A DNA stretch of 37,092 bases from Kiritimatiellia bacterium (GTDB taxonomy: Bacteria > Verrucomicrobiota > Kiritimatiellia > RFP12 > UBA1067). The position numbers and the translations under genes were made by a program. The DNA is taken from positions 1 to 37,092 of the forward strand of contig JAILJX010000104.1 of the NCBI GenBank assembly GCA_024694365.1, given 5' to 3'. This document shows, one piece after another, positions 8,443 through 17,646 of this stretch; position 1 is the first letter of the stretch, and the number at the start of each line of letters is the position of its first letter. The notes beneath the pieces are model-generated. The model did no database searches, had not been told where the DNA came from, and was given only the letters and a program-made list of their open reading frames with translations.

Positions 8443-9404
8443 AGTACGTTTTGGCGCCGCTTGCCGACTATACGGATGCGCCGTTCCGGCTTATGTGTTT
8501 CGAAGGCGGTGCAGATATGGCCTACACGGAAATGGTGTCTGCCGCCGCCCTCGCCCATGCCCACGGCCCGAGCGAAAGGCTTTTGGTCATGATGCCGGGG
8601 GAGGGCCCGGTGGGTTGCCAGATATTCGGTTCAAGCGAAAGTGACGTCGCGGCAGCTGCGAGAAAGGTTTCCGGGAGGGGGTTCTCCGAACTCAATTTGA
8701 ATGCCGGATGCCCCATGAAGACGGTTACAAGATCGGGCGCCGGGGCCAAACTTCTTGACGATCCGGCCAAGATAGGGAGGCTTCTCAAGGCGATGAAGGA
8801 GAATACGGACCTCCCCGTGACCCTCAAGACGCGGCTTGGTCCGCATCCCGCGCGCACGACAGTATATGACATACTCGGGGAAGCCGAGCGGGCGGGCGCT
8901 TCGGGAATCTCGATCCATGCGCGTTATGCGAGCCAGCTTCACGGAGGGGAGGTGCATCTCGACGAACTCGCTCGCGTTGTCGAGACGGCACGGATTCCGG
9001 TGACCGGAAACGGGAGCGTGAGGACGCCACGCGAGGCGTCCGGGATGTCCGCAACGGGAGTCTCGGCGATAATGATAGGGCGCGGCGCGCTTGCGGACCC
9101 TTCCATATTCAGGCGTCTTCGCGAAGGCGGAGATGTCGCTGCGCCGGACGGTCCGTCGCTGTGCGCGAAGCACCTTGGATACATCCTGAAGTTCCGTGAA
9201 ATGCTTGCGGCGCGTCATCCCGGCGAGCGCATTCCGTCCCCCGACGCCTTCGCTTCCGTGAAGATGCACAGGCATCTTTTCAGGTATTTCGGCGGACTCC
9301 CGGGGGCGGCGGCAATGAGAGCCAGACTTAATTCTGTTCGCACGGTCGCGGAGATATATGATATAATTACCTCATATGCAAACGGAAGACACACCCAAGC
9401 TTGA
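8439..9404 (+). CDS. dus: tRNA-dihydrouridine synthase
   Basis: A 321-residue FMN enzyme that reduces uridines in the tRNA D-loop. The TIM-barrel hallmarks are present: N-terminal VLAPLADYTDAPFR, the catalytic C91 in LNLNAGCPMKTV, K130 in TLKTRLG, HARYASQLHGG, and the phosphate-binding ITGNGS/MIGRGAL-like strands (VTGNGSVRT, IMIGRGALADPS). The start is the TTG at 8439: GGGAGGA lies 8 bases upstream, the first residues align with the family start, and the codon overlaps the preceding stop (TTGA). Specificity (DusA/B/C) cannot be settled by eye, so only the generic symbol is given. Its 3' end contains the promoter of, and overlaps by 29 bases, the next gene. Confidence 0.92.
   Translation: MKYVLAPLADYTDAPFRLMCFEGGADMAYTEMVSAAALAHAHGPSERLLVMMPGEGPVGCQIFGSSESDVAAAARKVSGRGFSELNLNAGCPMKTVTRSGAGAKLLDDPAKIGRLLKAMKENTDLPVTLKTRLGPHPARTTVYDILGEAERAGASGISIHARYASQLHGGEVHLDELARVVETARIPVTGNGSVRTPREASGMSATGVSAIMIGRGALADPSIFRRLREGGDVAAPDGPSLCAKHLGYILKFREMLAARHPGERIPSPDAFASVKMHRHLFRYFGGLPGAAAMRARLNSVRTVAEIYDIITSYANGRHTQA
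9359..9367 (+). promoter_or_regulatory. Extended -10 promoter inside the end of dus
   Basis: TGATATAAT (9359-9367) is a perfect extended -10 element within the last codons of dus. The ATG at 9376 begins 9 bases after its last T, so the predicted leader is 0-2 bases. There is no Shine-Dalgarno. A TTCGCA at 9337-9342 is a poor, 19-base-spaced -35 candidate. Confidence 0.6.
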
Positions 9405-10956
9405 CCTCTCTTCGCTCGAATCGCTGGATTTCACTCCGGCTTGGGCGAAGAAGGACGCCGGCGTGACGGTCGGAAAGACGACCGCCGCCGCGCGGAGTTT
9501 CGACGATCGGGCGCCGGCTGAAGGGCGCAAGCCATTTCCCCGCGGCAATGCTCCGCGGGGGGAGCGCAAGGTCTTCGACCGGAGCGGATCCGGCCAGAGG
9601 CACGGGGGAGGAAAGGGCTCCGACCGCCATCCGCGTGTTTTCGAGAAGCCCCAGCGTCTTGAAGCGGAAGTCAAGATACTTCCCGAGACCAAAGCCTTGG
9701 GGACGATCATCCGCAAACTGCAGCAGGACTTCCATGCCTACAAGCTGAAGGATTTGGCGTATTTCTTTCTGGACAATCCGCAGTCCGTGCTGCTGAGGAT
9801 AACGCCCAAGGCGCCATCTCCGGGCGAAGCGCCCAAGCCTCTTGGCTTCCATCAGTGCAAGGCGTGTTCATTTGCGTCCCAGGATGAGTCGGATGTGGTG
9901 GCTCATGCCCTGGCGGTGCATCTCGGCGACTACTATGACACGAAAGAGGTCGAATGCGAGCCGCCGAAAGGAAAGTTCAGCTGCGTGGCGAAATGCGGGC
10001 TGTCCGGCGAGCTTCTCGGTCCGCCCAACATGCATGATTTCAATGCGAAGGTTCGCGAGATGATCCGTACGCATTACCCTGACATGACGGAGGACCGGTA
10101 CCGTTCCCATCTGGAGATGGTCAAGGCCGAGGATGTGATAGAGGAATGGCGCAAGAGTGCCGTGAAAAAGACCGTGTTCGTGCGTAAAGGCGCCGCCGAG
10201 GGGGATCCCGTGCTTTCGCGTGAACAGGCCGAAGGCGAGTTCAGGCGCACGATATTGCCGTCTCTGCTGGATTCGCCTAAACATCTTATGATAACGGCCG
10301 ATATCGCGCTCAAGAGCCCGATGCGCTCCTTGCAGTGGGCTGCCCGGGACGCCCTTGAGGCCGAGCGCCGGGCGCCGTACAACATGTGCTTTGCGCTTCG
10401 CGGAGCGTTTCATCACCGCAAGATGCACTTCTTTCGCGCGAACGACTCGCGCGGACAGGAGTTTGTGATGGGCATAGAGCCCAAGACTTTCGATGTTGCG
10501 CATGCGATTCCCGAGCTTGCCAGGATCGCAAAGTTCATCGAGGACAACCCTTGTTCGACAAAAGCCGAGCTTCCTGCGGATTCCGAAAGCGAAAAGCAGT
10601 TGGCGTGGCTGGTCTCGACAGGTCACGTCATCGCCTTCACCAATGGCGTGTACTCGGCTGTCGAGAAGTTCCCCAAGTATGGTCCGCAATGGCGCAAAAA
10701 GAAGGATGTGAAGCCTGCCGCCGAGGCCGCTCCTGCGGTCGCGGAGCCTTCAGCGGAAGATGTCGCCCCTGCGGCGGAACCCGTTCCCGCCGATGAGAAC
10801 GCGGACGCGGGCGATGCGCCTCCCGCAGAAGAGACGCCGCAGGCGCAAGGGACTGCTTTGTCCGTTGCAGAAGAAAAGTCGGCCGCGGAAGACGCGGCTT
10901 CCGGAGAGACGAAAGAGAAAGAAGAAAATGAAGGTTCCGTTAAGTTGGCTGAATGA
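9376..10956 (+). CDS. Conserved-looking protein with a C2H2 zinc-finger-like motif
   Basis: A 526-residue protein I cannot assign. The first 95 residues are basic and disordered (Arg/Gly/Lys-rich), suggesting nucleic-acid contact. A folded core follows from about residue 98. Within it lies CX2CX12HX4H (C161, C164, H177, H182), the exact spacing of eukaryotic C2H2 fingers. A further Cys/His cluster is present (CVAKCGLSGELLGPPNMHDFN). The C-terminal 95 residues are a low-complexity Ala/Glu/Pro tail. Cytoplasmic RNA or DNA binding is inferred. The start is set by the adjoining promoter and the N-terminal context; it overlaps dus by 29 bases, and its own 3' end overlaps pheT by 29. Confidence 0.6.
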   Translation: MQTEDTPKLDLSSLESLDFTPAWAKKDAGVTVGKTTAAARSFDDRAPAEGRKPFPRGNAPRGERKVFDRSGSGQRHGGGKGSDRHPRVFEKPQRLEAEVKILPETKALGTIIRKLQQDFHAYKLKDLAYFFLDNPQSVLLRITPKAPSPGEAPKPLGFHQCKACSFASQDESDVVAHALAVHLGDYYDTKEVECEPPKGKFSCVAKCGLSGELLGPPNMHDFNAKVREMIRTHYPDMTEDRYRSHLEMVKAEDVIEEWRKSAVKKTVFVRKGAAEGDPVLSREQAEGEFRRTILPSLLDSPKHLMITADIALKSPMRSLQWAARDALEAERRAPYNMCFALRGAFHHRKMHFFRANDSRGQEFVMGIEPKTFDVAHAIPELARIAKFIEDNPCSTKAELPADSESEKQLAWLVSTGHVIAFTNGVYSAVEKFPKYGPQWRKKKDVKPAAEAAPAVAEPSAEDVAPAAEPVPADENADAGDAPPAEETPQAQGTALSVAEEKSAAEDAASGETKEKEENEGSVKLAE

Positions 10957-13375
10957 ATACGTAAGGATCGACGACATCCCTCCGCTTGAGCTCGCCGAAA
11001 AGCTCACCAGGGCCGGTCTTCAGGTCGAGACTGTGGAGTCTGTCGGCGGCGATCCTCTGTCGGACCTCATCGTTGTCGTGGAGGTTCTTGCGTCGGAGGC
11101 GCATCCAAACAGCGATCATCTGCACGTCTGCAAGGTCACCGACGGATCGGCGGAGTATCAGGTCGTGTGCGGAGCCCCGAACATGCGCGCCGGGATAAAG
11201 ACGGCGTTTGCGAAGATCGGCGCTCTGATTCCGGAAGGCGGATTCAAGATCAAGAAGGGCAAGCTGCGCGGGGTGGAGTCCAACGGCATGTGCTGTTCGG
11301 AGAAGGAGCTTCACATCGGAGCGGGAGAGTCGGGTATAATCGAATTCCCGGCAGATACGCCCGTAGGGGCTCCCGTCAGGGATGTCGCGAAACTCGAGAA
11401 GCCGGAAACCGTTTTCGATATCGAGATAACCTGGAACCGTCCCGATGCGCTTTCGATCGTCGGAATCGCGCGCGAGTACTCGGCTATTCTTGGACGCGAG
11501 CTCAAAATGCCGTCCGTGGATTTCAAAGAATGCGAAACCAGGGTGGAGGACGAGGTTTCCGTCGTTGTCGAGAACGCGGTGAAGTGTCCGCGCTACACCG
11601 CCAGAGTCGTCGCGAAGATGACCCCGGACGCACCTTCTCCGGAAATCATCGCGAAAAGGCTGGAACTGTGCGGCGTACGGTCTCTCGGTCTCGCGGTCGA
11701 CGTGACGAACTATGTCATGCTGGAGCTGGGGCAGCCGCTTCACGCTTTCGACCATACCAAACTGAAGGACAGGACCATCGTTGTGCGCGATGCGCATGAA
11801 GGGGAGGAGATGATGACTCTCGATGGGGTCGTGCGCAAGCTCGACCCGTCGATGCTCATGATCTGCGACGCCGAGAAGCCCAATGCCGTCGCCGGCATCA
11901 TGGGCGGAGAGAACTCCGGCATCGCCCCCGGCACGGAGACGGTTGTGCTGGAAAGCGCGCTTTTCGAATGTGCGTCGACAAAGGCCACGGCGACGAAGCT
12001 GGGCCTGTCCAGCGAATCGAGCTACCGCTACATCAGGGGCGTCGACAAGGATCTCGCGGATTTCGCCAGCCGTCGCGCCATGCATCTTCTGCAGAAGTAC
12101 GGTGCGGCGGAGATTGCGAAGGGCGTTATCGACGTGGACAACCGCGCGAAACCGCTCAATGCCGACGTCTCTTTGGACTTCGATCGCGCGCGCAGGCTCA
12201 TAGGCATCCCTGTCGGCAACGATGCGATGGTGTACATCCTCAAATCGCTCGGTCTTGAGCCGCGGCCGGCCGGAGAAGTCTCTTTGTACGCCGCGTCCAA
12301 GGAGGTTTCGTTCGGCATACCGAGTTGGCGGTACGATTTGTCCCTCGAGGCCGATCTTGTGGAGGAGATAGCGAGAATATACGGGCTGGACAACATTCCG
12401 GACGCAATGCCGTCCGCGCCGTCGGTTTCGACCCTGAGCGATGCCGTGTTCAAGGCGAAAGAGCGGGTCAAGGAGGTGTGCCTGGCTTTGGGATTCACTG
12501 AAGCGATGCACTATTCTTTCCTTTCGAAGCGCGAACTCGATGAATTCGACACCCGCGCTTCGGCGGATCGCCTCGTCATACCCGATCCGGTGTCTGTGGA
12601 GTATGGCGTCATGCGCGATTCGCTCCTTCCCCAGATGATGGGTTCGCTCGGGCGCAACGCCTCCCGTCAGCTCGAGAGCGCCATGCTTTTTGAAACAGGC
12701 AAGGTCTTCTCCAACGCCGGCGGCAAGCCGTCCGAGGCGGAAAGGCTGTCTCTGGGATTCTTCGGCCCCGTCGGCCGCGAGGCTCTCAGGAGACGGGCCC
12801 AAGTCTCGGAGGAGGAGGCGGTTCTCTGGATGAAGGGCGCGGTATGCAATCTTGTCGCCAAGCTGCACGCCGGCCATCTTGAGTTCATCCCCTGCGACCA
12901 TCCGGCTTTCGCGAAAGGCGCTTCGCTTCAGATAAAGCTCAACGGCCGTCCCCTCGGCATTCTCGGGGCGGTGTCGGCGAAACTTCGCCATCCCTACAGG
13001 CTTACTACCCAGATGGTCCTCTGCGAACTCGATCTCGGGCCGCTTTTGGGGAAGATTGACGCCGTGGGTAAGGTCTCGGCGGTTCCCCAGTTCCCTCTCG
13101 TCAGGAGGGATGTCGCGCTTGTCGCCGCGGCAGGGGTGGAAAATGCCTCGATAGAGAAGATAATAAGGAAGAACGGGGGCAGGATCCTCGTGAAAACGGA
13201 GCTTTTCGACATCTTCAAGTCAAAGGACCTCAAGGACGGCCGGCGTTCGCTCGCCTATGCCCTGGAGTTCCGTTCATCCGAAAAGACACTCACCGACGCT
13301 GAAGTCGGCGCGGCGTTCCAGGCTGTCGTCGACGCGCTCAAGGCGACGGAGGGCATTGAAGTACGGGAGAGTTGA
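10928..13375 (+). CDS. pheT: Phenylalanine-tRNA ligase beta subunit
   Basis: 815 residues, usual for the bacterial beta chain, which with PheS charges tRNA-Phe. In order: the N-terminal MKVPLSWLNEYV; an EMAP/Myf-type tRNA-binding OB fold at about 40-150 (HPNSDHLHVCKV, VVCGAPNMRAG); the B3/B4 editing domain (SSESSYRYIRGVD); B5; the catalytic-like core; and a C-terminal FDX-ACB anticodon-binding domain (FPLVRRDVALV to the end). The ATG at 10928 is chosen because the family N-terminus starts there; the frame is open upstream but encodes only Arg/Lys-rich shadow sequence. The Shine-Dalgarno is weak, and translation may be coupled to the overlapping upstream gene. pheS is not adjacent, which is less usual. 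Confidence 0.96.
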   Translation: MKVPLSWLNEYVRIDDIPPLELAEKLTRAGLQVETVESVGGDPLSDLIVVVEVLASEAHPNSDHLHVCKVTDGSAEYQVVCGAPNMRAGIKTAFAKIGALIPEGGFKIKKGKLRGVESNGMCCSEKELHIGAGESGIIEFPADTPVGAPVRDVAKLEKPETVFDIEITWNRPDALSIVGIAREYSAILGRELKMPSVDFKECETRVEDEVSVVVENAVKCPRYTARVVAKMTPDAPSPEIIAKRLELCGVRSLGLAVDVTNYVMLELGQPLHAFDHTKLKDRTIVVRDAHEGEEMMTLDGVVRKLDPSMLMICDAEKPNAVAGIMGGENSGIAPGTETVVLESALFECASTKATATKLGLSSESSYRYIRGVDKDLADFASRRAMHLLQKYGAAEIAKGVIDVDNRAKPLNADVSLDFDRARRLIGIPVGNDAMVYILKSLGLEPRPAGEVSLYAASKEVSFGIPSWRYDLSLEADLVEEIARIYGLDNIPDAMPSAPSVSTLSDAVFKAKERVKEVCLALGFTEAMHYSFLSKRELDEFDTRASADRLVIPDPVSVEYGVMRDSLLPQMMGSLGRNASRQLESAMLFETGKVFSNAGGKPSEAERLSLGFFGPVGREALRRRAQVSEEEAVLWMKGAVCNLVAKLHAGHLEFIPCDHPAFAKGASLQIKLNGRPLGILGAVSAKLRHPYRLTTQMVLCELDLGPLLGKIDAVGKVSAVPQFPLVRRDVALVAAAGVENASIEKIIRKNGGRILVKTELFDIFKSKDLKDGRRSLAYALEFRSSEKTLTDAEVGAAFQAVVDALKATEGIEVRES

Positions 13376-13523
13376 CAGGACGTGGGTCCTGTGTTGCACG
13401 CGGATTAAGCAGATATTTCTTCGACCGACATTTCGAGAAGGGGCTTCGGCCTCACTGGGAACCAAGGGTTCCGGAGGTTCTGTGCTACGGCAATGCGGGA
13501 TCTTTTAAAACTGGAGAGCGATT
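13375..13523 (+). other. Structured intergenic spacer with three hairpins
   Basis: 148 bases between pheT and the next gene contain three clean hairpins: a 7-bp stem with GTGG loop (13375-13392), a 5-bp stem closed by a UUCG tetraloop (13440-13453) and a 6-bp stem with AAG triloop (13458-13472). The first begins at the pheT stop codon and could terminate pheT transcription, although no T-run follows. The other two could belong to a leader or a small RNA. I found no tRNA, SRP RNA or known riboswitch signature. Confidence 0.4.
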
Positions 13524-14393
13524 ATGGAAAGACGAAAACTGTTCGCGGGGATTGTGTGCGCATTGTTGCTGTCGGTGGCGGGAGCGGCCCCCCGGGCGTC
13601 GGCCGCCAGCTCGTTTCAGAAGCCTCCCTCGGCCGCCTTGAAGGCTTTGAAGGCGACAGTCGGCAAGCCGTTCAAGGCAGGCTGGGTTTTCGTCGACGGA
13701 AAATACATACAGCCGCCGTACAAGGTTGAGCGCTGGGGCACGGCGCTCAGAGTGAACGGGGTGCAGATATCCGGCGAGATCGTGCCCTGGAGCGAATTCG
13801 TGAAAACGCAGGATGGCGTGACCGTTTCCCGCAACGAGCCGGAGACTGCGGCCGCCGAGGAGGAAACGGAGCAGCCTGAGGAGGATGTCGAGGACCTTTT
13901 CGGCGAAGATGGCGATGAGATGTCGCTTGACGATCTCTTCGACGACGAGCCCGAAGAAGAAGATCAGCCCGCAAAGAAGAAGCCGGCCCGCCGGCCGAAG
14001 GCGAAAAAGCCTGCGGCCACGGTCACGTATTCATTTGACGGCGAGTTCACGCCGAACGAGAAGACACGTGCATATATCGCCAAAATCAACGCCGAACGCA
14101 CGCGTATAGACAGACTTCTGCGAAGCGGCGCCTACATATGCTGCGGCTCCAACTACGCCATGCTCACCGGCGACGCCGGTTCGGCGAAACTCTTGATATC
14201 CAAGCTTCCGGACATCATGAAGCACTGTTCGGACGAGGCTTCGTTCATGCGTGCGGCCCGCGACGCGCGTCTGACGTACCTGCCGGCGGCCCTTGTCAGG
14301 GAGCTGTACCGCAACCGCTTTTCATATCCCCTGCTCGAGCAGCGCCTGAAGGAGGATGCGGAGGCGAAAAAGTGGTCGACGATCGCGCTTTGA
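13524..14393 (+). CDS. Exported protein of unknown function with an acidic/basic linker
   Basis: 289 residues. The signal peptide is clear (MERRKLFAGIVCALLLSVAGAAPRASA). Residues about 30-95 form a compact domain (VGKPFKAGWVFVDGKYIQPPYKVERWGTALRVNG) that reads as a beta-rich module. A strongly acidic stretch (about 110-150) then switches to a Lys/Pro/Ala-rich basic segment (about 150-172). A C-terminal helical domain with two adjacent cysteines (YICCGSNYAML) follows. I do not recognise a named family. GGAG lies 7 bases before the ATG. It stands alone between pheT and rpoD, with its own upstream spacer and a T-run after the stop, so it may be a single-gene transcript. Confidence 0.65.
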   Translation: MERRKLFAGIVCALLLSVAGAAPRASAASSFQKPPSAALKALKATVGKPFKAGWVFVDGKYIQPPYKVERWGTALRVNGVQISGEIVPWSEFVKTQDGVTVSRNEPETAAAEEETEQPEEDVEDLFGEDGDEMSLDDLFDDEPEEEDQPAKKKPARRPKAKKPAATVTYSFDGEFTPNEKTRAYIAKINAERTRIDRLLRSGAYICCGSNYAMLTGDAGSAKLLISKLPDIMKHCSDEASFMRAARDARLTYLPAALVRELYRNRFSYPLLEQRLKEDAEAKKWSTIAL

Positions 14394-14400
14394 TTTTTTT
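14369..14400 (+). terminator. Possible intrinsic terminator after the exported protein gene
   Basis: AAAGTG (14369-14374) can pair with CGCTTT (14386-14391), with a small inner CGA/TCG stem, and a run of seven T follows at 14394-14400. The stem is short, includes a G-U pair and spans the stop codon, so support is moderate to weak. Confidence 0.35.
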
Positions 14401-14430
14401 CAGATTCCGCCCCATGTTCGACGATATTTG

Positions 14431-14439
14431 TGATATAAT
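14431..14439 (+). promoter_or_regulatory. Extended -10 promoter upstream of rpoD, with a second candidate downstream
   Basis: TGATATAAT (14431-14439) is the same extended -10 element seen before three other genes, but here the start codon is 52 bases further on. A second candidate, TTGACA (14451-14456) with TATACT (14477-14482), has a 20-base spacer, which is longer than ideal; it would start transcription almost at the rpoD ATG. Two tandem promoters would fit a housekeeping sigma gene, but only the first is convincing. Confidence 0.55.
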
Positions 14440-14490
14440 ATCCCAACCACTTGACAAAGTGCAAGCGGGTGTACTGTATACTGGAGAAAT

Positions 14491-16590
<2,100 letters not shown>

Positions 16591-16642
16591 CGGGCCGGGG
16601 GCACAAGAAAACAAGGGAAAAAGAGGAAAGAGGGAGAAATCA

Positions 16643-17098
16643 ATGAAGGAGATTTTCACAGGGAGCAATATCGTTCCGACGCTGATCGTGGCGTTCGTCT
16701 CGTTCTTGGCGGGACTGATCGTGGAGATGCTTGTCTGCAAGGCGATGGGCAAAGGCGCCAAGCCGTCCGGCCGGGATTGCCAGCAGGCCGCAAAAGCCCA
16801 ACCGAAGGGCGATCATTTTGAGAAGCGCCATCCTGCGCCCGCCGACGGATCCATTGAGATATACGTCGGCAATCTCAGCTACGACCTGACGGAGGAGCAG
16901 CTGCGCAAGGAATTCGAGGCGTACGGAACGGTAAACTCCGCCAGAATAATCACCAACCGCTTCAACAACAAATCCAAAGGCTTCGGCTTCGTCCAGATGC
17001 CCAACCGTCCCGAAGCGGAGGCTGCGGTCAAGGCTCTCAACGACAAGGATATCCTCGGCCGCAAGCTTAAATGCAACGAAGCAAGGAATCTCATTTGA
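16643..17098 (+). CDS. Membrane-anchored RRM RNA-binding protein
   Basis: 151 residues. The N-terminus carries one strongly hydrophobic segment (about residues 11-32, VPTLIVAFVSFLAGLIVEML), then a basic linker. A complete RNA recognition motif follows, with RNP2 IYVGNL at 73-78 and RNP1 KGFGFVQM at 112-119. The RRM closely resembles the small glycine-rich-type bacterial RRM proteins, which are normally soluble and about 80-110 residues long. The hydrophobic segment should tether it to the inner membrane with the RRM facing the cytoplasm. GGGAGAA lies just before the ATG. The next gene starts on the last base of its stop codon (TGATG), implying coupled translation. Single-stranded RNA binding is known for the family; the membrane role is inference. 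Confidence 0.85.
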   Translation: MKEIFTGSNIVPTLIVAFVSFLAGLIVEMLVCKAMGKGAKPSGRDCQQAAKAQPKGDHFEKRHPAPADGSIEIYVGNLSYDLTEEQLRKEFEAYGTVNSARIITNRFNNKSKGFGFVQMPNRPEAEAAVKALNDKDILGRKLKCNEARNLI

Positions 17099-17646
17099 TG
17101 TCCAACGCTCTTGTAATTCTGGCGGAAGGCTTCGAGGATGTCGAAGCCGTGACGTCGATAGACGTCTTGCGGCGCGGCGGCGTCGACGTGGTCTCCGCCG
17201 CGCTGGGGGATTCCCTTGAAGTCGAAAGCGCCCATGGGATAAAGATGCGCGCAGATGCGTTTCTCAAGGATGCTGCGGGCGATGAATACGATGTCGTGCT
17301 GCTTCCGGGCGGTCCCGGGACGGAGAATCTCAAGAAATCCGGTCTTGTTTCCGGGATTCTGCGCAGGCAGAAGGATTCCGGGCGGCTTATAGCGGCCATC
17401 TGCGCTGCGCCGACCGTTCTTGTTGAAGCGGGCGTCCTTGCCAATGAGCACATAACATGCTATCCTTCATGCCGCGGCGATCTTGACAGGCCGTGCGCGG
17501 GGGTGCCTGTCGTCGCCGACGGCCAAATCATAACCGGCGAAGCCCCGGGCGCATCGCTCCTGTTCGCGCTTGTGGTGCTTCAGGCGATCGCAGGCGATAC
17601 GGTCGCCAGAAAGGTCGCCAGAGGGATGGTGACCGACGTGCTGTGA
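17098..17646 (+). CDS. DJ-1/PfpI/ThiJ superfamily protein
   Basis: 182 residues of a class I glutamine amidotransferase-like fold. The nucleophile-elbow cysteine is C102 in AAICAAPTVLVEAG, near C106 of human DJ-1. The N-terminal ALVILAEGFEDVEAV supplies the conserved glutamate next to it, and DVVLLPGGPG is the family's signature loop. This most resembles the YajL/DJ-1 branch (chaperone, deglycase or oxidative-stress roles are proposed for relatives; activity here cannot be read from sequence). The start chosen is the ATG sharing one base with the upstream stop. The alternative start nine codons earlier lies inside the RRM gene. Its own stop overlaps the next start (GTGA). Confidence 0.9.
   Translation: MSNALVILAEGFEDVEAVTSIDVLRRGGVDVVSAALGDSLEVESAHGIKMRADAFLKDAAGDEYDVVLLPGGPGTENLKKSGLVSGILRRQKDSGRLIAAICAAPTVLVEAGVLANEHITCYPSCRGDLDRPCAGVPVVADGQIITGEAPGASLLFALVVLQAIAGDTVARKVARGMVTDVL

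Noticed and set aside
11335..11340. TATAAT within pheT as a promoter
   Set aside because: It lies in the middle of a coding sequence without the TGn extension or a -35 box and is not followed by a gene start; expected by chance.
10940..12991. A 683-codon open frame on the minus strand opposite pheT
   Set aside because: pheT is unmistakable on the plus strand; the opposite frame is Arg/His-rich shadow sequence.
13376..13523. A tRNA or SRP RNA gene in the pheT spacer
   Set aside because: No cloverleaf, T-loop consensus or CCA end, and no GGAAGG-type SRP loop could be found.
17493..17642. A longer N-terminus for the solute-binding/permease fusion
   Set aside because: The extra 50 codons overlap the DJ-1 gene, are Arg-rich and would bury the signal peptide that begins at the GTG at 17643.
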